A stretch of 35,707 bases of DNA. Origin: an uncultured Slackia sp. (lineage in GTDB: Bacteria; Actinomycetota; Coriobacteriia; Coriobacteriales; Eggerthellaceae). The position numbers and the translations under genes are program-made. Positions within the stretch are counted from its first letter, which is position 1. Each line of letters opens with the position of its first letter. The DNA is taken from assembly GCA_937895975.1 (NCBI GenBank), contig CALBLG010000168.1, forward strand, positions 1 through 35,707, given 5' to 3'. The notes beneath the pieces are model-generated. The model saw only the letters and a list, made by a program, of their open reading frames with translations, was not told the origin of the DNA and searched no databases. This document shows, one piece after another, positions 7,051 to 15,736 of this stretch.

Positions 7051-8508
7051 ATGGCTGACGAGAGAATGCTTACCAAAGCGGAACTCGAAGCCAGCAAGGG
7101 TGCCACCGGTCGCATTGTGCGTATCGTCGGCCCTGTTGTTGACGTCGAATTCCCTGCGGATCAGCTGCCGGCGATTTATAACGCGCTGACGGTTGATGCG
7201 AAAACCCCCGTCGGCGAAATGCACGTCGTTCTGGAAGTTGAAACCATGCTTCCTGGCAACCTCGTGCGTTCCGTCGCAATGAGCTCTACCGACGGCCTGG
7301 TGCGCGGCACCGAGGTCGTTGACACGGGCCATCCGATTATGATGCCTGTGGGTCCCGAGACCCTGGGCCGCATTTGGAACGTCATCGGCGAGCCCGTTGA
7401 CGAGAAGCCCATGCCCGAGGTGTCCGGCTATATGCCGATTCACCGTCCCGCGCCTGAGTACGATACCCTGTCAACGAAGACTGAGATCTTTGAGACGGGC
7501 ATCAAGGCCATCGACCTCATCGAGCCGTTCATCAAGGGCGGCAAGACGGGTCTGTTCGGTGGTGCTGGCGTTGGCAAGACCGTTATCATCCAGGAGCTCA
7601 TCAACAACCTGGCGCAGGAGCACGGCGGCACATCCGTCTTCACCGGCGTCGGCGAGCGTACCCGCGAGGGTACCGACCTGTACCTGGAGATGAGCGACTC
7701 TGGCGTTATCAACAAGACCTGCTTGGTCTACGGCCAGATGAACGAGCCTCCGGGAGCGCGTCTGCGCGTCGGTCTGGCCGGCCTGACCGAGGCGGAGTAC
7801 TTCCGCGATCAGGGCCAGGACGTTCTGCTGTTCGTTGACAACATCTTCCGCTTCACCCAGGCGGGCTCCGAGGTTTCGGCTCTGCTGGGCCGCATGCCTT
7901 CCGCTGTTGGTTACCAGCCTACGCTGGCTACCGAGATGGGCGACCTGCAGGAGCGCATTACCTCTACCTCCACGGGCTCCATTACGTCCGTGCAGGCGGT
8001 TTACGTTCCCGCTGACGACTTGACCGACCCTGCGCCGGCCACGACGTTCACCCACCTGGATGCGAAGACGGTTTTGTCTCGTTCCATCGCCGAGCTGGGT
8101 ATTTATCCCGCCGTCGACCCGTTGGAGTCCACGTCTCGCGCTCTTGAGCCGGCTATCGTTGGCGAAGAGCACTACCGCGTGGCCACCGGCATCCAGGAGC
8201 TTCTGCAGAACTACAAAGACCTGCAGGACATCATCGCCATCCTGGGTATGGACGAACTTACTGAAGAGCAGAAGCTCACGGTTTCTCGTGCGCGTAAGGC
8301 TCAGCAGTTCTTCGGCCAGTGCTTCCACGTTGCGACCCAGTTCACGGGCCTGCCGGGCAAGTACGTCAAGATGGAGGACACCGTTCGCTCCTTCGCTGCC
8401 ATTCTCGACGGCGAGTGCGACGAGATTCCGGAGCAGTGCTTCCGCCTGAAGGGTGGCATCGACGACGTCTACGCCGAGTACGAAGCCATGAAGAAGGACG
8501 AGGCATAA
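7051..8508 (+). CDS. atpD: F1Fo ATP synthase subunit beta (catalytic)
   Basis: This 485-residue catalytic subunit makes ATP from ADP and phosphate. Walker A is GGAGVGKT (170-177). The catalytic-glutamate region GERTREG follows near residue 200, and the Walker B-like VLLFVDNIFRF lies near 260. The DELSEED loop reads DELTEEQ (401-407). The start abuts the atpG stop, and TTTGGAGG inside atpG supplies the ribosome site. It has a short N-terminal extension (about 18 residues) before the usual TGRIVRIVGPVVDVEF beginning. Confidence 0.97.
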   Translation: MADERMLTKAELEASKGATGRIVRIVGPVVDVEFPADQLPAIYNALTVDAKTPVGEMHVVLEVETMLPGNLVRSVAMSSTDGLVRGTEVVDTGHPIMMPVGPETLGRIWNVIGEPVDEKPMPEVSGYMPIHRPAPEYDTLSTKTEIFETGIKAIDLIEPFIKGGKTGLFGGAGVGKTVIIQELINNLAQEHGGTSVFTGVGERTREGTDLYLEMSDSGVINKTCLVYGQMNEPPGARLRVGLAGLTEAEYFRDQGQDVLLFVDNIFRFTQAGSEVSALLGRMPSAVGYQPTLATEMGDLQERITSTSTGSITSVQAVYVPADDLTDPAPATTFTHLDAKTVLSRSIAELGIYPAVDPLESTSRALEPAIVGEEHYRVATGIQELLQNYKDLQDIIAILGMDELTEEQKLTVSRARKAQQFFGQCFHVATQFTGLPGKYVKMEDTVRSFAAILDGECDEIPEQCFRLKGGIDDVYAEYEAMKKDEA

Positions 8509-8511
8509 GCG

Positions 8512-8775
8512 ATGACGAAATTTGCCTGCGATATCGTGACGCCTGAGGCGAAGTTCTACTCCGACGAGGTCCACTTCGTCGTGGTGCCCGGATCCGAAGG
8601 CGAAATGGGTTTCCTCTACGACCATGTGCCCTTGGTCTCCACGCTCGCGGACGGCACCGTTCGCGTGCAGGAGGAAGAAGGCGGTCCCTTCAAGGAATTC
8701 AACGTTGAAGGCGGCTATGTGCAAGTGAGCGGTGACAAGGTCATCATCCTTGCCGACAAGGCCGAAGAGAAATAG
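8512..8775 (+). CDS. atpC: F1Fo ATP synthase subunit epsilon, short form without C-terminal helices
   Basis: This 87-residue protein corresponds only to the N-terminal beta-sandwich (CDIVTPEAKFYSDEV... GYVQVSGDKVIILAD) that binds gamma and the c-ring. Typical epsilon subunits are about 130-140 residues and end in two helices that can inhibit ATP hydrolysis. That domain is absent. The stop at 8773-8775 is followed directly by the operon terminator, so there is no sign of a frameshifted remainder. It starts 3 nt after the atpD stop. Confidence 0.92.
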   Translation: MTKFACDIVTPEAKFYSDEVHFVVVPGSEGEMGFLYDHVPLVSTLADGTVRVQEEEGGPFKEFNVEGGYVQVSGDKVIILADKAEEK

Positions 8776-8790
8776 CATCCATTGCATTTG

Positions 8791-8822
8791 AAAATGGCTC
8801 CCGCAAGGGAGCCATTTTTGTT
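8791..8822 (+). terminator. Terminator of the ATP synthase operon
   Basis: AAAATGGCTCCC (8791-8802) and GGGAGCCATTTT (8807-8818) pair perfectly around GCAA, and T-rich sequence follows. This is a classic Rho-independent terminator 15 nt after the atpC stop. Confidence 0.92.
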
Positions 8823-8903
8823 TCGCATCGTCATTCAAAGAGTGCATTTGGGGAATTCGCTTACCGAAAGTAACTTCTAGTCAAGCCCTTCTTGGTGTGG
8901 TTG

Positions 8904-8909
8904 TATAAA
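8904..8909 (+). promoter_or_regulatory. Putative -10 box for the surface protein gene
   Basis: TATAAA lies 49 nt upstream of the ATG at 8958 in a locally AT-rich stretch that follows the atp terminator. The -35 is not convincing. Confidence 0.35.
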
Positions 8910-8957
8910 TTTGAATACGCATACGCACTTTATCAACACTACGCGTCAGGAGGGTTC

Positions 8958-10799
8958 ATGGATCGTTCCGAATTCAAGTTCGAACGTCGCAACGTTGTCG
9001 CGTGCGCCACGGCGTTCGTCATGGCCGTTTCGATGTCTTTGCCCGCGACGGCTTTCGCAGATGAATCTGCGCTTAATGGCAGCGACGGGGCGCGAGCGGT
9101 TGTCGTTGACGCGCAGCCCGACGCCGAGCCTGCGGGCGCGATCGCCATTGACAAGGGCGAGGCGTACGAGGAAGCGCCCGAAGTTTCTTCGCCCATTGCG
9201 CTGTTTTCTTATTCGTATACGCGCATCACGCCTATGCAGCTGTCCGATAACATGAAATATTTCACGCTGTATGAAAGCGGTCGCAATTACAACCAGGGCT
9301 TTTCGAGCGGCGATGGCTACCATGCGATGGGCTACTACCAGTTCGACAACCGCTATAGCCTGCAAGATTTCATGCAGGGCTGCTATTGGTACGACCCCAG
9401 CACGTTCAGCATGTTCAAATGGGCAACCGACAGCTCACTCGATTTGTCGAGTTCGGCCATGGCGGTAAACGGCCAGCTTACCGAACTGGGGCAGAAGGCG
9501 CAGGATTCGTGGCATGCTGCATACGCCGCCGCGCCCGGATTGTTCGCACAGCTGCAAGACGGCTATGCCTATACCACGTACTATGTGCCCGCCGAGCGCT
9601 ACCTGAAAAGCATCGGCGTCGATATCTCCGATCGCAACGACGCGGTGAAGGGCCTGTCGTGGGGCATGTGCGTGCTGTTCGGATCGGGCGGCATGCAATA
9701 TTATTTCAACCAAGCGAACCTGACGAGCGACATGACCGATACTGAGTTCGTCACCAACGTATGCAATTCGATCATTGACAATGTGGCATCGCGTGTGAAC
9801 AATTACGCCTTGTCGTATCAGAACCGCTACGAGCGCGAACTGAAAACGTGCTTGAGCATTATCGACCAGACGGGCGATACGCGAGTACCCGTCGGCGCGC
9901 AGCCTGACGATGCGAACGCGGGCGCTGTCGGCAATGAACCCGCACAGGCTCCGAGTGCTGGCGAAGTGTCGGGCGCAGGAGAAGCTTCGGGTGCGGGCGA
10001 ATCGAATTCCGGTTCTTCCGCTTCTAGCGGCTCGAACGCCAATGACGTTGTTTCTTCCGGCAACGCTTCTGCCTCGGGTGCGGAGCAGCCTTCTCAGCCT
10101 GCCGCTCCGAGCGAGCCTGCAATGCCGTCGCCCACCGTCCCCGGCAACGTTGATGCCTCGGGTGATGTTTCCCAAGGGTCGAATGTTTCTTCCGGCAATG
10201 TCGGCAGCGGCACGCAGGATTCAAACGGCGCGTCTTCTGCAGGCTCCCAGCAGCCTTCGAATGACGCGGCCGATTTGAAGCCTGCCTTGCCGGCACAGGA
10301 TGCCTCTAACGGTGCTTCTTCCAATGCCGGTTCGAGCAGCGGCTCTGCAGTCGGCGGCTCGGCGTCGGGATCGAGCGAGGCTGGAAGCTCTAAGGCCAAC
10401 GAAAACGGTGCTGGTTCGTCTGCTTCTTCGGCTGACACGAATACCAGCGTGAAGGGGTCTGCGACGGCTGGTACGCCTGGGGAGCCAACTTCTGAGAAGA
10501 CTTCATCGAGTGAAAATCCCGAGCAAGATATCACCCAGCTGAGCCTGAGCAAGGCGGTAGATGCGACTTCGAAGACTGATGGCTCGCAGGAAAATGGTGG
10601 AACCAAGGCTTCAGGCACGAATACCAACAATGCCAATTCTCAAAGCCAGGGCGATGCGAATACGCCCCAGCAAGGCAAGAAGCTTTCGCAAACCAACGAC
10701 TCCACCATGAAGTTGATTATCGCGATGGCTGCGGCCGCCGTGGTCGCTTTGGTCGTTATCGGCGTGGTGGTATTCCGCATGACGCGACGTAGGCATTAG
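8958..10799 (+). CDS. Secreted membrane-anchored protein with lysozyme-like head and Ser/Gly-rich stalk
   Basis: The product has 613 residues. An N-terminal signal peptide has a likely cleavage site after TAFA (31-34). A globular domain (about 85-305) contains YESGRNYNQGF (105-115) and HAMGYYQFDNRYS (122-134). A Glu in an ESG motif shortly before a GxYQF motif is typical of lysozyme-like or lytic transglycosylase folds. Glu106 is the catalytic candidate, but I cannot assign a family. Residues about 315-575 are low-complexity Ser/Gly/Ala/Asn/Pro, a stalk. The C-terminus has one transmembrane helix (about 586-606) and the basic tail RMTRRRH, with no LPXTG. The start follows AGGAGGG closely. It stands alone between two terminators. 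It is probably a cell-surface enzyme or wall-remodelling protein. Confidence 0.8.
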   Translation: MDRSEFKFERRNVVACATAFVMAVSMSLPATAFADESALNGSDGARAVVVDAQPDAEPAGAIAIDKGEAYEEAPEVSSPIALFSYSYTRITPMQLSDNMKYFTLYESGRNYNQGFSSGDGYHAMGYYQFDNRYSLQDFMQGCYWYDPSTFSMFKWATDSSLDLSSSAMAVNGQLTELGQKAQDSWHAAYAAAPGLFAQLQDGYAYTTYYVPAERYLKSIGVDISDRNDAVKGLSWGMCVLFGSGGMQYYFNQANLTSDMTDTEFVTNVCNSIIDNVASRVNNYALSYQNRYERELKTCLSIIDQTGDTRVPVGAQPDDANAGAVGNEPAQAPSAGEVSGAGEASGAGESNSGSSASSGSNANDVVSSGNASASGAEQPSQPAAPSEPAMPSPTVPGNVDASGDVSQGSNVSSGNVGSGTQDSNGASSAGSQQPSNDAADLKPALPAQDASNGASSNAGSSSGSAVGGSASGSSEAGSSKANENGAGSSASSADTNTSVKGSATAGTPGEPTSEKTSSSENPEQDITQLSLSKAVDATSKTDGSQENGGTKASGTNTNNANSQSQGDANTPQQGKKLSQTNDSTMKLIIAMAAAAVVALVVIGVVVFRMTRRRH

Positions 10800-10820
10800 C
10801 CGTTAGCAGAATAACTTTCG

Positions 10821-10850
10821 AAAAGCGGTCCACGTGTTGGGCCGCTTTTT
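10821..10850 (+). terminator. Terminator after the surface protein gene
   Basis: AAAGCGGTCC (10822-10831) pairs with GGGCCGCTTT (10839-10848) with one T-G wobble, and the T-run continues beyond the stem. Confidence 0.8.
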
Positions 10851-10955
10851 GATTGCGCCCGCATGAAAGGTGCGTTTATATCGAAATAGCTGGTTACGTG
10901 GTCATTTATGCATAATCCCTACCGACTATTTCAGCTTTTAGTGGTGGGCGAGTCG

Positions 10956-10961
10956 TATAAT
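10956..10961 (+). promoter_or_regulatory. Putative promoter -10 for the sensor operon
   Basis: A perfect TATAAT lies 107 nt upstream of the lipoprotein start. The -35 region (AGCTTTT) is weak. The rest of the 10851-11067 gap shows no gene. Confidence 0.45.
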
Positions 10962-11067
10962 GCGTTCCGTAATTTGATAGATAAGGTTCCACTCGGGTTC
11001 CATCGGAGAGAGGGGATGCCATGCTGCCTAGGACGGCGTGGCATGGTTGGACGAATTGGAATGAAAT

Positions 11068-11898
11068 ATGGGCAAACGAGTTGCTCGCTGCCTGGTTGCC
11101 GTCGTGTGCGCGGTGTGCGTTGCCGCATTGGCCGGCTGCGCAGGCTCATTGGGGAACAACGAAGATTCTGGCGCGCAGCCGTCGCTGCCCGAATTGCGCA
11201 TCGGCGTCGATACGCTCGAGCCGTTTTTCTTCGTGGGTGACGATGGCGAATACCAGGGAATCGATGCCGATATCGCGCGGGAAGCATGCGAGAGGGCCGG
11301 TTATACCCCGGTGTTCGTGTCCATACAGTGGAGCGAGCGCGACGACGAGCTGGCATCGGGAGATATCGATTGCCTATGGTCGGCGTTTGCCAAAAACGGC
11401 CGCGAAGACAATTACCTGTGGACCGCATCGTATGTGGACAGCGATTTAGGCATTTTGGTGTCAAGCCGCACTCCGTCGACGTCGCTCGACGATTTCAGAG
11501 GGCCAGGTGGGTTGGCTGTGCGTGCGAATTCCGTGGCCGAGAAGCGTGCGCTCGAAATCGCCGCGTCACCAGATTACCCGCTGGAGTTCGTTCGCTCGTA
11601 TGAAAGCTACAGCATGGCGCAAACGGCGTTCGTGAAGGCATATGCCGATGGGCTCGTGGGACATGTGTCGGTGCTCAAGCATATGATGGACGAGTATCCT
11701 GGACAATATCGCATACTTGACCCGTGCATCGAGACCCTTCATATCGCTGTCGCTTTCGAAAAAGATGGCCCAATGCGGGAGCATGACGCCATTGACGATG
11801 CGCTTGCGAGCATGAAAGCGGACGGAACCGTGGCTTCTATTCTGGAATGCTACGATTTCGAAGATTCCGGCGTGCAGGAGGCGACCTCGAATGAGTGA
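11068..11898 (+). CDS. Amino-acid-type solute-binding lipoprotein (SBP_bac_3-like)
   Basis: This 276-residue exported lipoprotein has a basic n-region, a hydrophobic core and the lipobox LAGC with Cys24. The mature part (about 42-260) matches the family-3 binding proteins for polar amino acids. Recognisable parts are LRIGVDTLEPFFFVGDDGEYQGIDADIAREAC, then SGDIDCLWSAFAKNGRE, then ADGLVGHVSVLKHMM. No permease or ATPase is nearby. Instead its last 8 nt overlap a membrane diguanylate cyclase gene, so it more likely presents a ligand to that sensor than feeds a transporter. The ATG at 11068 has only a weak GGAAT upstream, so the exact start is less certain. Confidence 0.85.
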   Translation: MGKRVARCLVAVVCAVCVAALAGCAGSLGNNEDSGAQPSLPELRIGVDTLEPFFFVGDDGEYQGIDADIAREACERAGYTPVFVSIQWSERDDELASGDIDCLWSAFAKNGREDNYLWTASYVDSDLGILVSSRTPSTSLDDFRGPGGLAVRANSVAEKRALEIAASPDYPLEFVRSYESYSMAQTAFVKAYADGLVGHVSVLKHMMDEYPGQYRILDPCIETLHIAVAFEKDGPMREHDAIDDALASMKADGTVASILECYDFEDSGVQEATSNE

Positions 11899-13726
11899 CG
11901 AATTGCTGGCCGCTTCCAGGGTCTTGAACGGAACGCCCGACGGGGATGCGCGCGGTTCTCGCGCATTGGCCGCAACGGCCGTGGCATTCGTCGTCGTTGG
12001 GGCGCTCATGCTGGTTGCGCTTTACGTTGGCGTCGAAGGAAAAGACCTCGATGAGGCGTATTCGCTTGCGCAAGAGACGCAGGCGTTTCTCGAAGCCAAT
12101 TGCCAGAAGTATGACCGATACGAGAACGGCAACCTTGCAAAATCGCAGCAGTCGCTGTACGACGCTGCGACTGGCCTGGTTAAATTCATTGGAAACGACC
12201 AAGTGACCGATAGCGAATTCCTCGATCGTTTTATCCGCAGCGAGCATATCGGCGGCATTGTGGTCGCCGATACGACGGGCGCGCTTATCGCCCAGGCCGA
12301 CATGGACGATTGCGACGCGTATGGGATGTGGAGCGGAATATTCCAGAAAAGCGCGGTTCGCAACATCGCTCAGAACCCCGGCAAAAGCTATGCGAGCTGC
12401 GAGGTGGTGAACGATACGCCTTACGATTACGTGGTGGTGAATTACAACGGCGGCTATTTGCTGTGCTATACCTCGGCCGCGAAACCGAACACCGACCCGT
12501 TCGACTACACGGTAAGCGATATTGCCGCCAGCGTGACATTCGAGGAGAACCCGACGATTCTTGTCGAGCATAGCGGAAAAATCGTGTCATCCAACAACGA
12601 TTCTCTGGCAGGCAAAGACGCCTCCGATTTCGTGTGCTCTTCGGGCGGCGTGCAATGGGACGAGGGCAAGCTTACGCGGCTCGCCGACGATTCGGGGATT
12701 TGGTATGGCGCGCGCAGCGCGTATGGAAGGTACACGATATACATTCTGTACCCGGCGGCCGAGGTATTCGCCAATCGCGCGGGCGTTATGGCAAACGGCC
12801 TGGTCGCGTATCTGGTCGTATGCATGGCCATTTTGATTATTCGCCGCATGGTCGAGCGCCGCAATGTGGCGAACATGCAGGAGCAGCTGCAAACCATCAA
12901 CGCCATCAGCCAAAGCTACAATTCGACGCTTCTGATTGACGTGAACGCCATGGGGCTTCGACCGATTCGCGCGTCGAAGATTCTGTCGAAGATCTACGAG
13001 ATCCACCCCGAGCCGCACGATTTCCTGGAGTGCGCGGTGCAGCGATACGTCGCGCCCGACGACCGCGAGGCATTGGAAGAGTTCTTCGACGTCGACGATC
13101 TTGCCGATCGTCTGGCGTCGGCCGCGTACGTCGAGAAGGAAATCAAGGGTTTAGGCGACACGTGGTATTCCGTGATGGCGACGCCGCAGAAGCGCGACAA
13201 GCAGGGCAACATCGCGGCCATCGTCGTTGCGACGCGCGACATCACCGCGATGAAGCGCGCGCAGGAGCTTTCCTATAAAGACAAGCTTACGGGGTTGCAT
13301 AACCGCAACTACCTGGAATCGCGCATGGACGACATCGCGCGCTCGGACGACTACCCAGTTACGTTGGTCATGGGCGACTGCAATTATCTCAAGCGTACCA
13401 ACGACACGCTGGGCCACGAATTCGGCGACAAGCTTTTGCGCGGCGTGGCGGGCGCGATTCGCGATGGCCTGCCCGAGCATTGCATCGCGATGCGCGTGGG
13501 TGGCGACGAATTCCTCATCGTGTGCCCCCATACGGCTCAAGATGGGGCAAAGCGGATTATTGCGGGAATCAAGCGACGCCTTAACGAGCGCAGCGACGAT
13601 ACCCTGCATTTAAGTGTGTCTTTCGGCTCGTATACCTATGCGGAGGGCGAATGCACGTTCAAGCAGGCGTACCAGCGCGCCGATGAGGCGATGTATGAAA
13701 ACAAGCGTGTTTCGAGGGAAGCGTAG
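11891..13726 (+). CDS. Membrane diguanylate cyclase with extracytoplasmic sensor (GGDEF)
   Basis: The product has 611 residues: a cytoplasmic N-terminus, TM1 (about 25-48), a ~250-residue extracytoplasmic region resembling a Cache sensor, TM2 (about 297-317), a PAS-like linker domain (about 335-455) and a GGDEF domain (about 460-611). The active site is intact: GGDEF is at 537-541 and the substrate/metal region reads GDCNYLKRTNDTLGHEFGD. It should make c-di-GMP from two GTP. The inhibitory I-site (RxxD five residues before GGDEF) is absent: the aligned residues are PEHC. The start overlaps the binding-lipoprotein stop, so the two are translationally coupled. Confidence 0.92.
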   Translation: MSDELLAASRVLNGTPDGDARGSRALAATAVAFVVVGALMLVALYVGVEGKDLDEAYSLAQETQAFLEANCQKYDRYENGNLAKSQQSLYDAATGLVKFIGNDQVTDSEFLDRFIRSEHIGGIVVADTTGALIAQADMDDCDAYGMWSGIFQKSAVRNIAQNPGKSYASCEVVNDTPYDYVVVNYNGGYLLCYTSAAKPNTDPFDYTVSDIAASVTFEENPTILVEHSGKIVSSNNDSLAGKDASDFVCSSGGVQWDEGKLTRLADDSGIWYGARSAYGRYTIYILYPAAEVFANRAGVMANGLVAYLVVCMAILIIRRMVERRNVANMQEQLQTINAISQSYNSTLLIDVNAMGLRPIRASKILSKIYEIHPEPHDFLECAVQRYVAPDDREALEEFFDVDDLADRLASAAYVEKEIKGLGDTWYSVMATPQKRDKQGNIAAIVVATRDITAMKRAQELSYKDKLTGLHNRNYLESRMDDIARSDDYPVTLVMGDCNYLKRTNDTLGHEFGDKLLRGVAGAIRDGLPEHCIAMRVGGDEFLIVCPHTAQDGAKRIIAGIKRRLNERSDDTLHLSVSFGSYTYAEGECTFKQAYQRADEAMYENKRVSREA

Positions 13727-13777
13727 CGGGCTTCAGGCTTGTGGCCTTGCCGGGCGCCTTGTGCGATTCTGTGCATA

Positions 13778-13810
13778 AAGAAAGCCGCCCAGGGGAAGGG
13801 CGGCTTTCTT
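13778..13810. terminator. Bidirectional terminator between convergent genes
   Basis: AAGAAAGCCGCCC (13778-13790) and GGGCGGCTTTCTT (13798-13810) pair perfectly. A/T tracts on both sides serve the plus-strand cyclase and the minus-strand carrier. Confidence 0.85.
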
Positions 13811-13816
13811 CGGGTT

Positions 13817-13832
13817 GTCCCATGACTGGGAC
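13817..13832. repeat. Small GTCCCA palindrome
   Basis: GTCCCA (13817-13822) and TGGGAC (13827-13832) pair around TGAC. The composition recalls the palindromes at 65-98 and 1093-1116, so it may be a short or decayed member. Confidence 0.35.
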
Positions 13833-13893
13833 GAATGGCGACTCGCCGCGCGTTGGATAGATTGAATCGCGGGCGATACGGAATTGCGAGTGG

Positions 13894-15483
13894 CTAGGCG
13901 CCTACCATAACTTGGATGACGAGCAAGGCGCCGCCGAACACGAACAGGAATCCGACCATGGGCAGCACGAACTTCACCCAGTGCGAATACTTCATGTCCA
14001 GCATGGTGAGCGTTGCCATAACCAGGCCGGTGGGGGCGAGGTAGAGCATCGCGTACTGGCCCCAGTTGTAGGCGGAAACCACGATGGAGCGGTCGATGCC
14101 CACGGTGTCGGCCAGCGGTGCCAGGATGGGCATCGCGAGCACGGCCAGGCCCGAAGAAGACGGCACGATGAAGCCGAGCAGGAAGAACATTACCATCATC
14201 ATCAGGATGAACACGGGCCCCGTCATGCCGGCCACGGCGTTCGATGCCCAGTACAGCAGGGTGTCGGAAATCAGGCCGTTTTCCATGATCATGTTCACGC
14301 CGCGGGCCAGGCCGATGATCAGCGACACGCCGACCAGGCTGGATGCGCCGTTGACGAACGCGTCGGTGACGGTTTTCTCATCAAGGCCGCACAGGAACAT
14401 GCACACGATGGCCACGGCGAGGAACGATGCCGCCATCTGCGGGAACCACCAGCCCTGGCTCACGACGCCCCATACCATGATGACGAACGCCATGACGAAC
14501 AGCACCAAGATGAGCTTGCGCTTCCAGTCGAACGGTTTGATGTCGGTGGAATTGGGGTCGTGGGTGGCGTAAAGCTTCGCGAACTTCTCACGGTCTTCGT
14601 AGGTGTAGCTGAACTCGGGGTTGGCCTTCACCTTCTTGCAATACCAATACAGATACGAGATAACCACGATAGCGCCAACGATAACGCCAATAACGCGCCA
14701 CTGGATGCCTTCGGTCCACATAACGCCGGCGGCGTTGGAAGCGATGACGACCGAGAACGGGTTGATGGTCGAGAACGTGGTGCCCATGGAGCCCGCCAGG
14801 AAAATGGCGCCGACGCAGACGATGGAGTCGTAGCCCAGGGCCAAGAAGATGGGAACCAAAATTGGGTAGAACGCGACGGCCTCTTCTTCAAGGCCGCAGG
14901 TGGTGCCGCCCAACACCATAAGCGCGGCCACGAGGAACACGAGCGCGAACTCGCGACCCTTCGTCTTCTTCGTGAGCGCGACCAGGCCGCTTTCGAATGC
15001 GCCCGAGGCGTTCACCACGCCAATCAGGCCGCCGAGCACCAGGATGAATACCATGATGTCGACGCCGTTGATGGTGCCGTTGACCATCGAGGTGAACACG
15101 TCGGTGATGCCCATGGGCTGCGATTCCAGCTCGGTGTAGGTGCCGGGAACCGAAATGGCCTTGGTGATGGCGCCATTGAGGAACTGGTTCACGTCGATTT
15201 TCATGTCGGCCAGCTCGGGGTCGGCACGGAAGGCTTCCTCGGTGCCCTCGATGGTGCGCACGTCACCGTTGGGCTCGGTTACCTGGAATACGCCGGAATC
15301 GGCGATATAGGCTACCTTGGAATAGGCGCCAGCGGGAATGAACCATGTGGCGACAACCGCCAGAATGGTGATCACGAACAGAATCGTGAAAGCCGTGGGG
15401 AAGCTGAGCTTGTGCTTCTTTTTCGGCGGCTTCGTTTCGGCCTTGCCGGTTCCCGCCGGCGCGGCCATGGTTTCTTCGGCCAT
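13894..15483 (-). CDS. YfcC/ArcD-superfamily carboxylate or amino-acid carrier
   Basis: This 529-residue polytopic membrane protein has about 12-13 helices. The cytoplasmic N-terminus is Lys-rich (KPPKKKHK) and is followed by FPTAFTILFVITILAVVATWFIPAG, the usual opening of the YfcC family (C4-dicarboxylate anaerobic carrier superfamily). Typical motifs follow: VFILVLGGLIGVVNASGAFESG, GTTCGLEEEAVAFYP, GSMGTTFSTINPFSV and FIVPSSSGLAVLAMPILAPLADTVG. The substrate cannot be read from sequence, and arginine/ornithine-like amino acids or carboxylates are possible. The ATG at 15483 lies after AAGGAGGAAACT on the minus strand, better than the upstream in-frame starts. It is divergent from a LuxR regulator that probably controls it. 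Confidence 0.85.
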   Translation of the reverse strand: MAEETMAAPAGTGKAETKPPKKKHKLSFPTAFTILFVITILAVVATWFIPAGAYSKVAYIADSGVFQVTEPNGDVRTIEGTEEAFRADPELADMKIDVNQFLNGAITKAISVPGTYTELESQPMGITDVFTSMVNGTINGVDIMVFILVLGGLIGVVNASGAFESGLVALTKKTKGREFALVFLVAALMVLGGTTCGLEEEAVAFYPILVPIFLALGYDSIVCVGAIFLAGSMGTTFSTINPFSVVIASNAAGVMWTEGIQWRVIGVIVGAIVVISYLYWYCKKVKANPEFSYTYEDREKFAKLYATHDPNSTDIKPFDWKRKLILVLFVMAFVIMVWGVVSQGWWFPQMAASFLAVAIVCMFLCGLDEKTVTDAFVNGASSLVGVSLIIGLARGVNMIMENGLISDTLLYWASNAVAGMTGPVFILMMMVMFFLLGFIVPSSSGLAVLAMPILAPLADTVGIDRSIVVSAYNWGQYAMLYLAPTGLVMATLTMLDMKYSHWVKFVLPMVGFLFVFGGALLVIQVMVGA

Positions 15484-15608
15484 AGTTTCCTCCTTGTGAC
15501 GTGGGGCTTGGCACCGGTTTGCGCCCACGCCCCTCTCTCTGGCGCGACTGTATCGTGAAAAGTAACGGTTCAGCTACGTCTAAGCCTGGTGCAGGCAGGG
15601 TATATCTT

Positions 15609-15655
15609 GGGTGTAGAGCGCCGTTTACCCAGTTCAGAAAATACACCTGGGTGTA
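15609..15655. promoter_or_regulatory. Candidate LuxR operator cluster between carrier and regulator
   Basis: TACACCTGGGTGTA (15642-15655) is a perfect palindrome. A further GGGTGTA half-site lies at 15609-15615 and a TTTACCC half-site at 15624-15631. Three or four related half-sites in about 50 bp, between a divergent transporter and a LuxR-type regulator, are what a dimeric helix-turn-helix protein would bind. Which factor binds is inference. Confidence 0.55.
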
Positions 15656-15736
15656 ATGCCCGCTGCGATGCGGGTTTTAGGGATTACAATGGGTATAGGG
15701 GATTGAAGTTGCATCAAACGGCGAAAGGGAAGCGCC

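Noticed and set aside
13912..15558. 548-codon plus-strand frame opposite the YfcC-like carrier
   Set aside because: It is extremely His/Glu/Gln-rich and lacks any domain. The minus-strand reading is a coherent 12-helix transporter.
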